A stretch of DNA of 64,000 nucleotides from Myotis daubentonii. Taxonomy: Eukaryota; Chordata; Mammalia; Chiroptera; Vespertilionidae. The notes under the pieces were generated by a model that worked only from the letters and a program-made list of their open reading frames with translations, searched no databases and was not told the origin of the DNA. The position numbers and the translations under genes are program-made. The stretch is from the NCBI RefSeq assembly GCF_963259705.1, contig NC_081844.1, positions 106,790,671-106,854,670 on the forward strand, read 5' to 3'. This document shows positions 41,561 through 52,347 of the stretch, in pieces. Each line of letters begins with the position of its first letter. Position 1 is the stretch's first letter.

Positions 41561-43744
41561 CAGACACCGATGGCCGTTCTTTCCCCCAGTGAGTATGGAG
41601 GGGCTGTGGCTGTGGCCATTCTCTGGCCCACAGTCAAATGTGAGCAGGAACCGTGACCTGCTGTTGCTGGGCAGGGAATGCTTGGCGAGCGGCCTCCTCC
41701 CTCACCTTGGTTGTTGGTGGGGACTAGGGGGGGCGGTGGTAGTGGTGGGGGGCTGCCTCTGGGGGAAGCTGTGAGGGTCAGAACTGGGCACTGGTTGACG
41801 TGCAGGCTCCTGTGTGCCAGTAGCTACCGCATTTGCTTTTTGAAACGGCCTTAATGGACTGCTGGAGTAGAAAGAGAAATATCTTCCCTTTGCCTGTGTG
41901 TGTCGTCCAAATGGTATTTTTAAAGGTTTATTTTTGTGCGTGCACAGTGTTCCTGAATAATGTTCCCATGAGCACGGGCAAAGATAAACCCCGCGGCGCT
42001 CGGAATCTGCTTGGGCACAAGCGGGGTGTGGCCGCGTGGGCCCCGCCGTGGGCCCCGTCGGTTCCGTCCGTCACTGGCCGCGTCTCCGTAGGAGGCTCGG
42101 AGGAGCTGGCTCGCTGACCAGAACCGTCCGGACACAGGCCATGGCAGTGTCACCCCTTCCCCGTTCCCGCTAATGGCTCGGAGCCCAGGGCACACGTGTC
42201 CCCGGAGCCCCGAGGTGGGCAACGTTTGCTCCTTACGTGGCCACCCCTTGGGCATGTCCACGCAGTTCCAAGTGGAAAACCACACGTGCGCCTTAGGAAT
42301 GCAGGCGGCTGAGTGGCGTGTAGGATGGGCGTTCTCGCCACCCGGAGGCCAGCCTGCACCACGCGCGCGTGGCCCGGCCACCCCGGTGGACATTCAGTCT
42401 GGGAGCCCCTGCCTTGAGCGAAGGAGCTTTTCAGTGTTCACAAAAGCCAAGGCCTTTCTGGAAATTTCTCTGGAAGACCCCCTGCAGAACCCTGCTCTAC
42501 CTTCTGCTGGGTGGCTTGTAATTGACAACCCTCAGGCTTTCTCTTCTAACCAAAACCGCCACCCTGGTGGGTGGGCGAGGCGGAGCATGAGCACAGGGCG
42601 CTGCAGATGACTTCGAAATGACCTAAATTCCTTTCATTCCTGTTGTTTTTACGGGGAAAAGGAGAGTCGGGGCAGGGGGAACAAGTCCCCGAGGAGGACT
42701 TGTGCTTAGGGTTTACAAAAAAGCACGCTTTGTTGGTAAAATAGGCCCCGTTGGAGCGGTTTAGAAGACTCTAAAATCCTGCACAGCCCTTCAGAATGCG
42801 AAGCAGCAGGAAACCGTGATATTTTTAAAGCAAGTATTTATAAAAGTAATTGGGTACTCTTGATGTGGAATACGGAGGGAGAAAAACTGCTAAGGAAGCT
42901 ATATTGGACTTGACACGAAAGCGAGGCATGTAATTTGGGAGCCGAACGCGGGGCGAGGAGTGTGGACACACAGTACCTGCGGGCTCTCTCGCCCCGGGAG
43001 CCGCAGACAGGGACAGACGCCGCCTCCCCAGCGCCAGGCCTGCGGGCGGCGCCCAGGTATGCCGGCTCCTTCCCGAAACCCCCGTTTAAAACGCCACGGC
43101 CCTCGCAAACTGATTGCAGGCAGACGGGACAGAAAACACATGTCTCCGAGAACGCTTCGGTTAAAATTAAAAAATGCGGCCGAGGCCGTGCCAATAATTT
43201 ACTTGAGGATATCTGAACCAGATGCTGCTAGCCCGTAATTCTGAGTAATTTGCCAAAATTATGTATTTGCTCTAATTCCAGAGAGAATGTTAAAATATGC
43301 ATGACTTTTGTTATTTGTGATGCAAAAAAAAATAAATAAATAAAATCCGATCTACTTCAGCGGATCCTGGATGGAGGACACGCAGGATGTCTGCTGGCTA
43401 CTGCTTGACCTGAACTGTCGGAAACGGGTCCTCAAAGCCCAGTGGCCTGGGCGGCGAGGCAGACATTTTGGGATCGGACGTTAACGCATGAGGGGACGCC
43501 CTTGCCCGACGGCGGTGTTTCTGTCGGTGGCAGATTCCAGTTCCCAAGTGGCTCCGGGTCATGGGCACATCGTCTTGTTTCTGTGATGCCAAACATCTGG
43601 GTGAAAATGGAAAAAAAAAAAATTCAGCCAGCTGTCTGGGTTGCTGCTCTCTGGGAAGCCAGACTGTCGATAGGGGGTGGCTGGTCAGTCGACCACATGT
43701 TTTTGTTGTTCTTGTTTAGAGAGTTAGCGTCTCAGTGGACAGGG
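41561..43744. other. Intergenic unique sequence with an AT-rich block at 43150-43360
   Basis: GC-rich from 41980 to 42420 and AT-rich from 42720 to 42900 and 43150 to 43360. No exon or repeat is recognised. Confidence 0.45.
43150..43360. promoter_or_regulatory. AT-rich repeat-free block, candidate conserved element
   Basis: Contains CCAATAATTTACTTG, an E-box CAGATG (43220-43225) and several ATTA/TAAT cores, ending in an (AAAT)n tail at 43325-43345. Its composition resembles developmental non-coding elements. Support is compositional only. Confidence 0.25.
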
Positions 43745-43905
43745 GTGGTGGCAAGCACGCAGGCTCTGCAGTCAGGCCGTCTGGGTTCAGATCCTGGATT
43801 TTGCCACCCGCTGTCTAGGGGGTAGCTACTGCAGTCCTGGGCTGCTTTCTCTCATCTGTAAAATGGGCGTCATAGCAGCATCTGTTGTATTGTACCCCGC
43901 GAATC
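43745..43905 (+). repeat. MIR SINE (plus)
   Basis: GCAGTCAGGCCGTCTGGGTT then CTCATCTGTAAAATGGGCG. Confidence 0.82.
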
Positions 43906-44621
43906 ACACAAGGATGCCTCAAGAAGGCGAATTAAGGAGCCACATTTATTTCAGAGCCGGGACTATGAGGGGGCAATGCTCTCCAAATCTCGTAGTGCGC
44001 ACATGGCCGAAACATCAGACTGACATAGGCAAATATCACAGAGGTATTGATTACTTCTCGAGGTTTGGAATGAGGAACCTGGTTTGTAAAAAATCAGCTT
44101 GTTACAGAAGCTTAGCTTGAGCAAGTTAGTTACAAAGATTAATTATAGCTTTGTGTCTTGGGACCACCGAGTCAACGGAAACACATTATCTGGAGCCACT
44201 GAGGCCATTTAGAGTAATTGTGCTGTCATGGTCTCCAGGTGCGGAGGAATGTGTTTTGAAAGACCAGTAAGATCACTCTCCATGGGGGTATTCAAACCAC
44301 AGTCCATGGAGTGTTCAATCGAATGGGACAACTCATATAAGTTCAGAAAATCAAAATAACTTTCCTGTTATTTTAGCAAGCACGTAATTATGGAAGCCAA
44401 GTCAGCAGGCTTAAAACATTAAACAGCAGTTTTCACCCAAGCATCCACCTGGTAGGGCTGCGGTGAGTTGATACAAGGACTTAGTACAATATCTGAATGC
44501 AGTAAATGCCCTCAATAAAAGTTACCCATCTTCATTCTTCACAGGGTTTGAGACCCAGGGAGGGCAGTCCTGGAATTTATAGTTTATTCCTTTTGTCCTT
44601 TTTTTAAAAAAAAGTCCTTTG
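43906..44621. other. Intergenic; possible MIR tail at 44440-44525
   Basis: Mostly unique AT-moderate sequence. 44440-44525 (GTAGGGCTGCGGTGAGTTGA, TAAATGCCCTCAATAAA) looks like the 3' half of a MIR. Confidence 0.4.
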
Positions 44622-44848
44622 TTGAAAATGTTTTTATTCTTTTTTTTTTTTTTGAGAGAGAGAGAGAGAGAGAGAGAGGAGATATGAGATATGAGACAGA
44701 AACATCCGTGATTGCCTCCCATCCCCACCCCGACTGGGCGGCTAGGGACTAAACCTGCAACCTAGGCAGGTGCCCTGCCTGGGAATCAAACCGACAACCT
44801 TTTGGTGTTCAGGGTGGCGCTCCAACCACCTGAGGCACACCAGCCAGG
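44622..44848 (-). repeat. Ves SINE (minus) with expanded (GA)n
   Basis: T-rich tail, a GAGAGA microsatellite at 44655-44679, body GACAGAAACATCCGTG and head CACCTGAGGCACACCAGCCA. Confidence 0.9.
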
Positions 44849-44894
44849 GAGCCTCCTGTCCTTTTGACAAATGAGAATTATAACTTGGAGGGGA

Positions 44895-45055
44895 GATAGG
44901 CATTTTTATTGTAAAATATACAAAACGTAACATTTACCATTTTAAGCATTTTTAAGGGTATAGCTCAGTGGCACGAAGTACATTCACCTTGTGCAACCAT
45001 CACCCCATCCAGCGACAGAGGATCATTGGATTTTGTTACAGAAATAACCTCTAGA
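44895..45055 (-). repeat. LINE-1 (L1M) 3' fragment
   Basis: Reverse complement of L1M 3' sequence: TTGTAAAATATACAAAACG, AGCTCAGTGGCACGAAGTAC, then CTTGTGCAACCATCACCCC. Confidence 0.8.
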
Positions 45056-45260
45056 GTGCGTGGCCGGCTGGCCCATGCCCTGCACCTGCACGCACAGTGG
45101 CCTGGCTCTGCTCCCTCCTGACTCCAGGTGTGGCTCTAGAGCCCTCCTACGATGCACATTGGATCTCTGCTAGCCCTTCCAGTCTCCCCGCCTCATGTAC
45201 CATCCTAAGGGTAACGCCTGGCCTCACCAGCTTGGAATTCAGGCATTTAACACTTCACAC
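45056..45260. other. Intergenic unique sequence
   Basis: Nothing recognised between the L1M fragment and the Ves SINE. Confidence 0.4.
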
Positions 45261-45479
45261 CCGCCCGGCCGGTGCGGCTCAGGGGTTGCGTGTCAACCTA
45301 TGAACCAGGAAGTCACAGCTCGGTTCCTGGTCAGGGCACGTGCCTGGGTTGGGGGCTTGATCCCCAGTGTGGGGCGTGCAGGAGGTGGCCTACTGATGAT
45401 TCTCTCCCATCATTGATGTTTCTATCTCCCTCTCCCTTCCTCTCTGAAATCAATAAAAAATAAAAATTAAAAAAAAAAG
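45261..45479 (+). repeat. Ves SINE (plus) with short target-site duplication
   Basis: CGCCCGGCCGGTGCGGCTCA head, CATCATTGATGTTTC body, AATCAATAAAAAATAAAA tail. ACTTCACAC flanks both ends. Confidence 0.94.
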
Positions 45480-47189
45480 ACTTCACACTGGATGGCCCAG
45501 ATCTTGGCACACAGGCCCCAGAAGTGTCGGGAGGTCCTGGGAGCCGGGCTGCCTGGGGGTGAGGGTTCAGTGATCTCGTTCCCTTTTACAGTGGGAAGTG
45601 GGGTCAGCTCCGGCCTGGGATGGCACCCCTCTTGTGACTGGGTGCTTTTTGGGGTCTGTCTTATCGAACGCAGTTTGAGGGGCACCAGGAGCCAGGCAGC
45701 CAAACTCGTGCCCGGGATGGGTCCTTGCGTGTAAATGGTGCCACCAAAGAGTCAGGCCCAGGGAGGCCTGAGTGCCCGCCCTGCCGCCGCCCCTCGCACA
45801 TGGTGGTGGGGTCTGCCCCTCGGCCCCTCGTCTCTGAAACAAGGATGTTGGCCCTGATGGTCTCCCGGGGGTGGGAGGAGCCTGGGAGGAGAAGGGGTGC
45901 TGGCTTGCTCAGAGGGGACAGACACGGTCCCGGGGGATGGGGCCCCCTTTCTCACCCCTTTGTTGGGATGCTGACTGGCCTCTGGCACCTGCTCGCATTC
46001 AAAAGACGGGCAGCCGGGGCCTGGGGCAGAGCAGACGCCATCAGGTGTCTGTGGTGGAGGGTGGCTTTGGTCCCCAGCGACACTCGCTTGTGCACACAAC
46101 TCCCCCCCCTTCGCTCTAAAGATGGGCCCACCCGGCTCCTCTGCATGACCCGCTCTCCCTCCCGGCCTGTTCTGACTCCGCACCTTCCCTTCTGGGGGAA
46201 CCGAGCCTTTCTTCCGGCCGCTTTAAAGGGTACCCGATGCTCGGTGCGCACCTGCCTGCACTTTCTCTCCAGGTCGCACCCCGCTCGCCTGGCTTCCGAA
46301 GTGGCCCCAGAGCTCTCTGGCTGCGCAGATGGGACGGGGACCGCCCTCGGGTGGGGGTGACTTCGGGTTACAGAAGTCTGTGGACAGGCTCTGTCTGAGC
46401 GCCTCGCTGTCGTCGGCTGAGTCTTGCTCTCACACTGAGCTGCCCTGGGGAAGGCGTCAGGTCTGAGCTGGGGAGGCTGCACGCACTTGGCTGCAGGACC
46501 TGCGTGTGCTGGGAGGGCAGGGACAGCACCGGGTTAGGCAAGGAGGACCCCGCTTGCTGGGAGGTCTCTGCCAGGCCTTGCTTTTCTGCCCTTTGCCTGG
46601 TTCCAAGAAAGGCTCCCGAGGTGGGACGCCTTCCCGCAGGGTGAGGTATAGAAGGGGGGGGGGGGGACAGGCGTGCGCGTCCGGCCATGGTCACGGCCGG
46701 GAGAGCCCCGCTCAGGAGCATGCCGTGAACTCGTCCGGCCCGTCCGGAGAGGGCTCGGTGACCCGGCCGCGGTGCCTGGGCTCCGCTTGGCAGGGCGGTC
46801 ATGACGCCCTGGGCGGCAGCAGGGAGGGTGCAGTAGGCGAGCTTTTCTCCCGTCGGGCCGGAGGAATGTAGGCAAGGCGAGTGCCGGCCAGAAAGGAGGG
46901 GCCGCTGGCCGAGTCCTGGCAGTCCCGCCGCTGCCGGCCACAGCCCCGCTCGGTGCCAGCTTGTCAGCACCTGGGACTGAGCCGCTCTGTCCTCGGGCTC
47001 TGTGGGCGCCGGGGAGACGGGGGCGGCCGTGGCCACTTTGAGGCGGGTGCCGGGCTGGCTCCAGGAGGCTGGTTAATTCCGATGAGGATTTAGGCCAGGT
47101 TGCCGCTGGGAAAACACAAGCGCTTCGGCGATGGTCGCCGCCCGGCTCTTCAAGGGGAGGCCGCTCATGGCTCGTCCACCCATTGCACA
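45480..47189. other. Intergenic, GC-rich unique sequence
   Basis: A G13 run lies at 46654-46666. Long open frames on the minus strand are GC-driven and match nothing I know. Confidence 0.5.
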
Positions 47190-47420
47190 CAGGCGTGGCG
47201 CTGGCATGTGCCGACGCACCCATGCGCCCCCTGCACATACGCCTGGGCACACGTGTCCACATACACGGGCACAAGTGCACACACACTCGTGCACACATCA
47301 CCCACACACATGCACAAGCACACACACCCATGGACGCACACTCATGCACACATTGCACATGCATGAGCACACCACACATGTGGATGCACACGTCTCACAC
47401 CCGTGGACACAGGCACCACG
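47190..47420. repeat. Imperfect CA-rich minisatellite
   Basis: CACACA, TGCACA and CACACGTG blocks recur irregularly for about 230 bp. Confidence 0.8.
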
Positions 47421-47645
47421 CAGCTTCTCTCTCCAGCAGGTGAATGCCAAAGTCAAACAACCCCTATGTATAGAAACGACAAAGCGAGCAGAAATTAGCA
47501 AAATAAACGGCAACAGAAGGTCTCGTGCTTTTCTCTGTGGCCGCGCACGATCCGTCCTCCTTTCCCGGCGCCATTTCCCACTCTGCTCTGCCCCTCCGCT
47601 CACTCTCACGCTGGCTCTGGAAGCTGCCCTGGGTCTTACTAGTAT
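47421..47645. other. Intergenic unique sequence
   Basis: No recognisable feature. Confidence 0.4.
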
Positions 47646-47790
47646 TTCCTTTCTTTTATTAAGTTTGTTGGGGTGACACTGGTTCATACAGTTATGTGGG
47701 TCTCAGATGTACAATCCTCGGACACACGACCGTATTTTGCATCGTGTGCTCGCCGCCCGAAGTCCGTCTCCTTCGTCGCCCTCTGTCTGA
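47646..47790 (-). repeat. LINE-1 3' UTR fragment (minus)
   Basis: TTGTTGGGGTGACACTGGTT and the ATTTTGCATCGTGTGCTCGC segment resemble the reversed 3' UTR of laurasiatherian L1 elements. Confidence 0.6.
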
Positions 47791-47884
47791 CCCCTGACCC
47801 GCCCCTGCCTCCCCAGCCCCTGAGGCTGATTCTCGGCTCCCACCAGCTGGAAGCTCTCTCTGGATGTGGGGTCACCTCACGGCC

Positions 47885-48030
47885 CCTGGAGCCCAGGCTG
47901 TCTGGCTCCGAGTTCCACCTCTGACACTCCTGGCTGTGTGACCAGCGCGCCACCTCACTCTGTGCCTCAGCCTCCTTGTCTGTAAATCAGGGACAGCAGC
48001 AGTGAGCCCAGGGCCTGGCCCAGGGTGAGT
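47885..48030 (+). repeat. MIR SINE (plus)
   Basis: TCCTGGCTGTGTGACCAGCG, then CCTTGTCTGTAAATCAGGG and CCCAGGGCCTGGCCCAGGG. Confidence 0.8.
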
Positions 48031-48442
48031 ATCCAGTCAGGACTGATGGTCACAGTTCCCTCCCGGCCCTGGCTTGTCCGGGGACGCGGCTGCCGCGGCC
48101 TCTACCCTCTTGCCCTCAGCGATGCAAGCTTCTGTGCTCTGGGGACCAGCCGCCTTCCTTTCCCCTGTGAGCTGGAGGAGAAGGAGCCAGCGAGGCGAGA
48201 CCCAGCCTCGCGAGTCCTTCCCCCGACCCATCGGCTCGCCTGCCTGCCCGCCCGCTCTGTCTTCACCCTGTCGGGCTCGTTCGGGTTATTCCTAGTTTGC
48301 TTCACACGGTTCCTTAGCAACCCTCGCTAATAAAGGGTTGGGTACCAAAATACTTTCGTTAGAATTCCAAGCATCTTACCTTATTAAAAACCATTTCTTT
48401 AAAAAAATAATTACTGCAATTTCCCTCTTCTTTCAAAAACAA
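48031..48442. other. Intergenic unique sequence
   Basis: No gene or repeat recognised. Confidence 0.45.
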
Positions 48443-48752
48443 TGCAGAAATTCATGCACGGGGGTGGAGGGGTCCCTCAGCCCGGCTTGTACCCTCTCTC
48501 AATCCAGGACTCCTTGGGGGATGTCCGATTGCCAATTTAGGCCTGACCCAATGCCTGCCTGATCGCTCCTAACCACTCTGCATGCCTGCCTGCCTGCCTG
48601 ATCGCCCCTAACCTCTCACCTGCCTGCCTGAATGCCCCTAACTGCCTCTCGCCTCAGCCCCCACTGCCGTGGCTTGATCCAGAAGGACGTCCGGAAGGTC
48701 ATTCGGCTGCCCGGTCCAATTAGCATGTTATGCTTTTTTATTATAGATACTT
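48443..48752 (-). mobile_element. HeliBat-type non-autonomous Helitron, eroded 3' end
   Basis: Left side GAAATTCATGCACGGGG matches the reversed 3' hairpin region of the Helitrons at 51.9-54 kb, but the terminal CTAG is gone. The right side ends CATGTTATGCTTTTTTATTA, the reversed 5' end. Interior has TGCC-rich tandem repeats with CCTGATCGCnCCTAACC units. Confidence 0.75.
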
Positions 48753-49084
48753 AGAACACCCAGGTCATCAGAAAGAGTAAGAATCACCCTCTGCCAGCAC
48801 CTTGGTGTGCATTCTCCCGGATCAGACACGTGTAGACGTACGCATTTACACGGAAAGGGGATTGTTACACACGTTCTTTTGGCAAACAGCCCCCTCCCAT
48901 TCACCATGCTCACCTGCCCATAATGTTTTAAAATGATTTAAAAAGAACATCATACTTCTGATCAGATGAAATGTGGCTTCTCCCGGGTCACAGTGTCAGT
49001 GAGGGTGGCCCTGGGTTGGCAGGGAGCTGGAGCGGCCCACCTGGGGCAGGGCTGCCCAGCGGGTGCTTGTGGGAGGGGCAGGGA
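48753..49084. other. Intergenic unique sequence
   Basis: Nothing recognised. Confidence 0.4.
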
Positions 49085-49205
49085 GGATGCAGTCAGATGG
49101 CGCACGGAATAGCCACGGCCCGTTGCAAATCCCCCACGTCTCTGAGCCTCAGTTTCCTCAGCTGTAAAATGGGGATCAGTACACCTTGCAGTGTTGTGTG
49201 AATTG
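49085..49205 (+). repeat. MIR SINE (plus), 3' half
   Basis: TGAGCCTCAGTTTCCTCAGC followed by TGTAAAATGGGGATCAG is the diagnostic MIR core. Confidence 0.85.
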
Positions 49206-51091
49206 GACTTCAGACATGCTGGGGCCCCCACAGACGACAAGGGTGGCCGTGGGGACAGTAGTGGCAGACGGCTGGGGAGGCCTCCCGCCTGTGTCCTCAC
49301 ACTGGCCGCGCCCCAGGCCACGCTGGAAGGCGCTGGGTCCACACGCAGGAGTCGCGCCTCTTCCTGAGCTGCCAGGACTCCTGGGCCCCGGGTGGGCAGC
49401 GTTTCTCTACGGTAGGAGGCCTGCAGCTGCGGGAACAGAACCGCAAGCTAGAGGCTTCAGACGACACCGGTGCGTTAACTCGCCGTGTGCAGGTTAGAAA
49501 TCCGACCTGCGTGGCAGCAGCGCTGCGTCTGCCTGGCGCCTCTGAGGCAGAATGAGCTCCCGCTGTCCCCGCAGAGGGAGGCCGCGCCCTCCATCCTTAC
49601 CCTCACGGGCCCCGCTGATGGCTCTGGGCCCCTGGACAGTCCAGGCGGATCTAATTGGAGGCCAGCTCATTAGCAGCCTTCAGCCCCTTTGCCATGTACG
49701 GTGACACGGCCACAGGTTCTGGGGGGCAGGCGTGCAGGTCTCTGGGGCCCCTCTGCGGCCCAGGGTAGCTGTTACCCTGGGCATTTCTCTAGGTCTGTTG
49801 CTGCTCCTGGTCTCAGGTGCCATGGGTAGAGCCTGTGGCCTTATCCAGAGGCAAACGCTCAAAGGACTGAAATCACGTCTTGTTCTTACCTGACTGGCCT
49901 GTGACTTGATCTTCAAATCTGGTCCCCCTGCAGGTGGAGGGGAGGTTTCCCAGGGGAGGGGAGCAGAGGCAGTTTCAAAGCGATCCATTGAAGGGCCCTT
50001 TCCAAGACGCACCTGCCTGCCCACCTGCCCCGGAGCCCCGTCCTCTCCTCCTGCTCCTTCCCCAAGCTGTTCTCTCGCTTCGCCAGGAAAGACCCAGTCC
50101 TCCCTCGCCCCGCAGCGTCAGACAGCGACATTCAAAGAGTGGGATCGGGACTGGGGCGGGGGGGGGGGGGGGAGGAATTCGAGATATCTGTAATACTATC
50201 AGCAATACAAATATATTTAAAAATATTAACAAAGTAAAGGAGGAATTAAAAAAATAAAAGAGTATAGCAATTATGAGTATAGACACATTCCAATGAAAAT
50301 TTTTCTTCTGAATTACAGAATCATTAACATTATTTATTGTTGGCAGGCATGTAAAAAATTTTTAAAAAAGCCCAAGAGTTTTCAGGAAGAAAAGAGTAGT
50401 GGGGCCTGTGAAACCTTCATGCCCTCCCTCACCCCGAGTAAGGCAGTTTTAATAAATTGTGTGTGTTTAACACGTACACACCGTGTTTACTGTATCAGTA
50501 ATAATTGTGTGCCAATAATAATTGCGAGGGTGGCTCAATCCAGAGGAAAAGATTTAAACGCTCAGAGTCTAACGGTTGCAGGAATTAAAAAGTAAGCCAG
50601 CATCTGCGTTTATATGCATTTCCTGCATCGAATTATTGTAGGGTGATTAATAAAATGCTTTCTATCATAAATTTGCATTAGAATAAAATTCTGCAAGAAA
50701 AAGCAAATAAGATTTCAAGGAGGGAGAATGTATTCCTCTGACTTATGAAGAAGAGCTGGCACGTGTGTTGTTAAAACAGCTGACGGTGGGTATCACATTT
50801 CCGTGGCCTTTAGATTCCGTGGGAGACATCTCGAAGACTGACCTCACAGCCTTATATGTATATAAACCGTCAATATTTACGATACAGTGGGGACGGCGTC
50901 TTTTGAATGGTCAGATGTTTAGAGGTCAACCAAACATGTGCAAGGGCCTACACAGAGCATCCAGCTTCTGCTAGGCATAGGGTGAGGAGGAATTGGAGCC
51001 CAGCTGCCCTATGGCTCCGTACATAGGTGATTAAAATATGTTTATATTTGAGGAGGGATTTGCTTTTCATTTTAATTATGTACTTATTTTT
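49206..51091. other. Intergenic; GC-rich then AT-rich unique block
   Basis: 49206-50157 is GC-rich with no gene. A G15 run (50158-50172) marks an abrupt switch to AT-rich sequence lasting to about 51090. Confidence 0.5.
50290..50720. promoter_or_regulatory. AT-rich repeat-free block, candidate conserved enhancer
   Basis: Dense in ATTA/TAAT cores, including AATAATTG twice (50500-50507 and 50517-50524), plus ATGCAT and TTTGCAT octamer-like sites. No repeat family is recognisable, which is notable for 430 bp of AT-rich mammalian DNA. Confidence 0.35.
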
Positions 51092-51294
51092 TTAAAATAT
51101 ATTTTTATTGATTTCAGAGAGGAAAGGAGAGGGAGAGAGAGGTACAAACATCAATGATGAGAGAGAATCATGGATCATCTGCCTCCTGCACGCCCCCCCA
51201 CTGGGGATAGAGCCCACAACCTGGGCATGTGCCCTGACCGGGAATCAAACCGGGACCTCCTGGTTCATAGGTCGACGCTCGACCACTGAGCCGC
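51092..51294 (-). repeat. Ves SINE (minus)
   Basis: AAAATATATTTTTATTGATT tail end, body CATCTGCCTCCTGCACGCCC, head CGACCACTGAGCCGCGCC. Confidence 0.95.
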
Positions 51295-51867
51295 GCCTCT
51301 GCTTTCCTCTGTCTCTTTTAGAATCGCGTCACTGATCCAGGAGCTTCCGGTGGAGGGGCTCCGGCCTCCGTGCCAGCTGTGCCCAGAGCTGCTCCTCCCC
51401 TTCCCTGCGTCCCCACCATGCCCTCCAGGACTCCCGCACCCTCCCTCACCTATGCTCCGGCTGACAGTGCCTGATTTCTCATTCGCAGGAATGAGTCCAT
51501 TCTTAGGAGTGATGAGTGGATGGAAAAATGTCACCAATCACTCGTCACAGATGTCGCCAGAACTTAATTAGGACCAGGCAGTGTCGGCTCAGAGACCTGG
51601 GAGTGCTGAGGGAGGGTGCTCGGCGCGGAACTCGGGCTCAGGGTGGCGGCAGGCTCCGTGCAGGCAGGTCGCTCTGCAGGGTGGGGTGGGCAGAGGCATC
51701 AGATGTAGTTCCCGCCCTCAGGGAGGTTGGAATGAAAACTGGAAACATTTGTGTGTGAAAGTAAAACAGATAAGACATAAAAATTATATTCACACTCCTG
51801 CCCTCACCACCTGTCCAGATACCTCTCTCCACATCTGTACCTCACAGCACCTCTCCTTATATGTCTA
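51295..51867. other. Intergenic unique sequence
   Basis: No exon or repeat recognised up to the Helitron boundary. Confidence 0.45.
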
Positions 51868-52155
51868 CTAGAGGCCCGGTGCATGACATTCGTGCACTGG
51901 GGTGGGGGCTGGGGGTTCCCTCAGCCCGGCCTGCGCCCTCTCGCAGTCTGGGACCCCTCTGGGGATATCCGCCTGCCGTGGAGGTAGGAGAGGCTCCCAC
52001 CACTGCCGCTGTGCTCGCCAGCCCTGAGCCCGGCTTCTTGCTGACCATCAAGGGGCAGCTCCTGCATTGAGCATCTGCCCCCTGGTGGTCAGTGTGCATC
52101 ATAGCGACTGGCCACGGTTCGGTTGATTTGCATATTAGCCTTTTATTATATAGGA
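51868..52155 (-). mobile_element. Non-autonomous HeliBat Helitron (288 bp), intact ends
   Basis: On the minus strand it begins TCCTATATAATAAAAG at 52155 and ends in CTAG at 51871-51868, followed by host T, as expected for insertion between A and T. A near-palindromic GTGCAnGACATTCGTGCAC-type hairpin precedes the CTAG. It has no coding capacity and carries a CTCF-like core. Confidence 0.9.
52074..52088 (-). promoter_or_regulatory. CTCF-like core carried by a Helitron
   Basis: The minus strand reads CCACCAGGGGGCAGA, 14 of 15 positions of the CTCF core, in the interior of the 288-bp Helitron. Confidence 0.5.
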
Positions 52156-52301
52156 CTAGGGGCCCGGTGCACGAAATTCGTGCACTGGGTGTGTGTGTCG
52201 GGGAGGGGGGGAGTGTCCCTCAGCCCAGCCTGCCCCCTCTCACATACTGGGAGCCCTCAGGCATTGACCCCCATCACCCTCCAATCGCAGGATCAGCCCC
52301 T

Positions 52302-52344
52302 TGCCCAGGCCTGACGCCTCTGACAGAGGCGTCAGGCCTGGGCA
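52302..52344. repeat. Perfect 43-bp palindrome inside the Helitron
   Basis: Two 21-bp inverted arms (52302-52322 and 52324-52344) surround a single A at 52323. The arms are built from AGGCCTGACGCCTCTG and its complement, the same words that make up the internal tandem repeats. Confidence 0.97.
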
Positions 52345-52347
52345 GGG

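Noticed and set aside
46368..47391. 222- and 285-codon minus-strand frames
   Set aside because: They run through a CA-rich minisatellite and a G run; no conserved domain or splice structure is visible.
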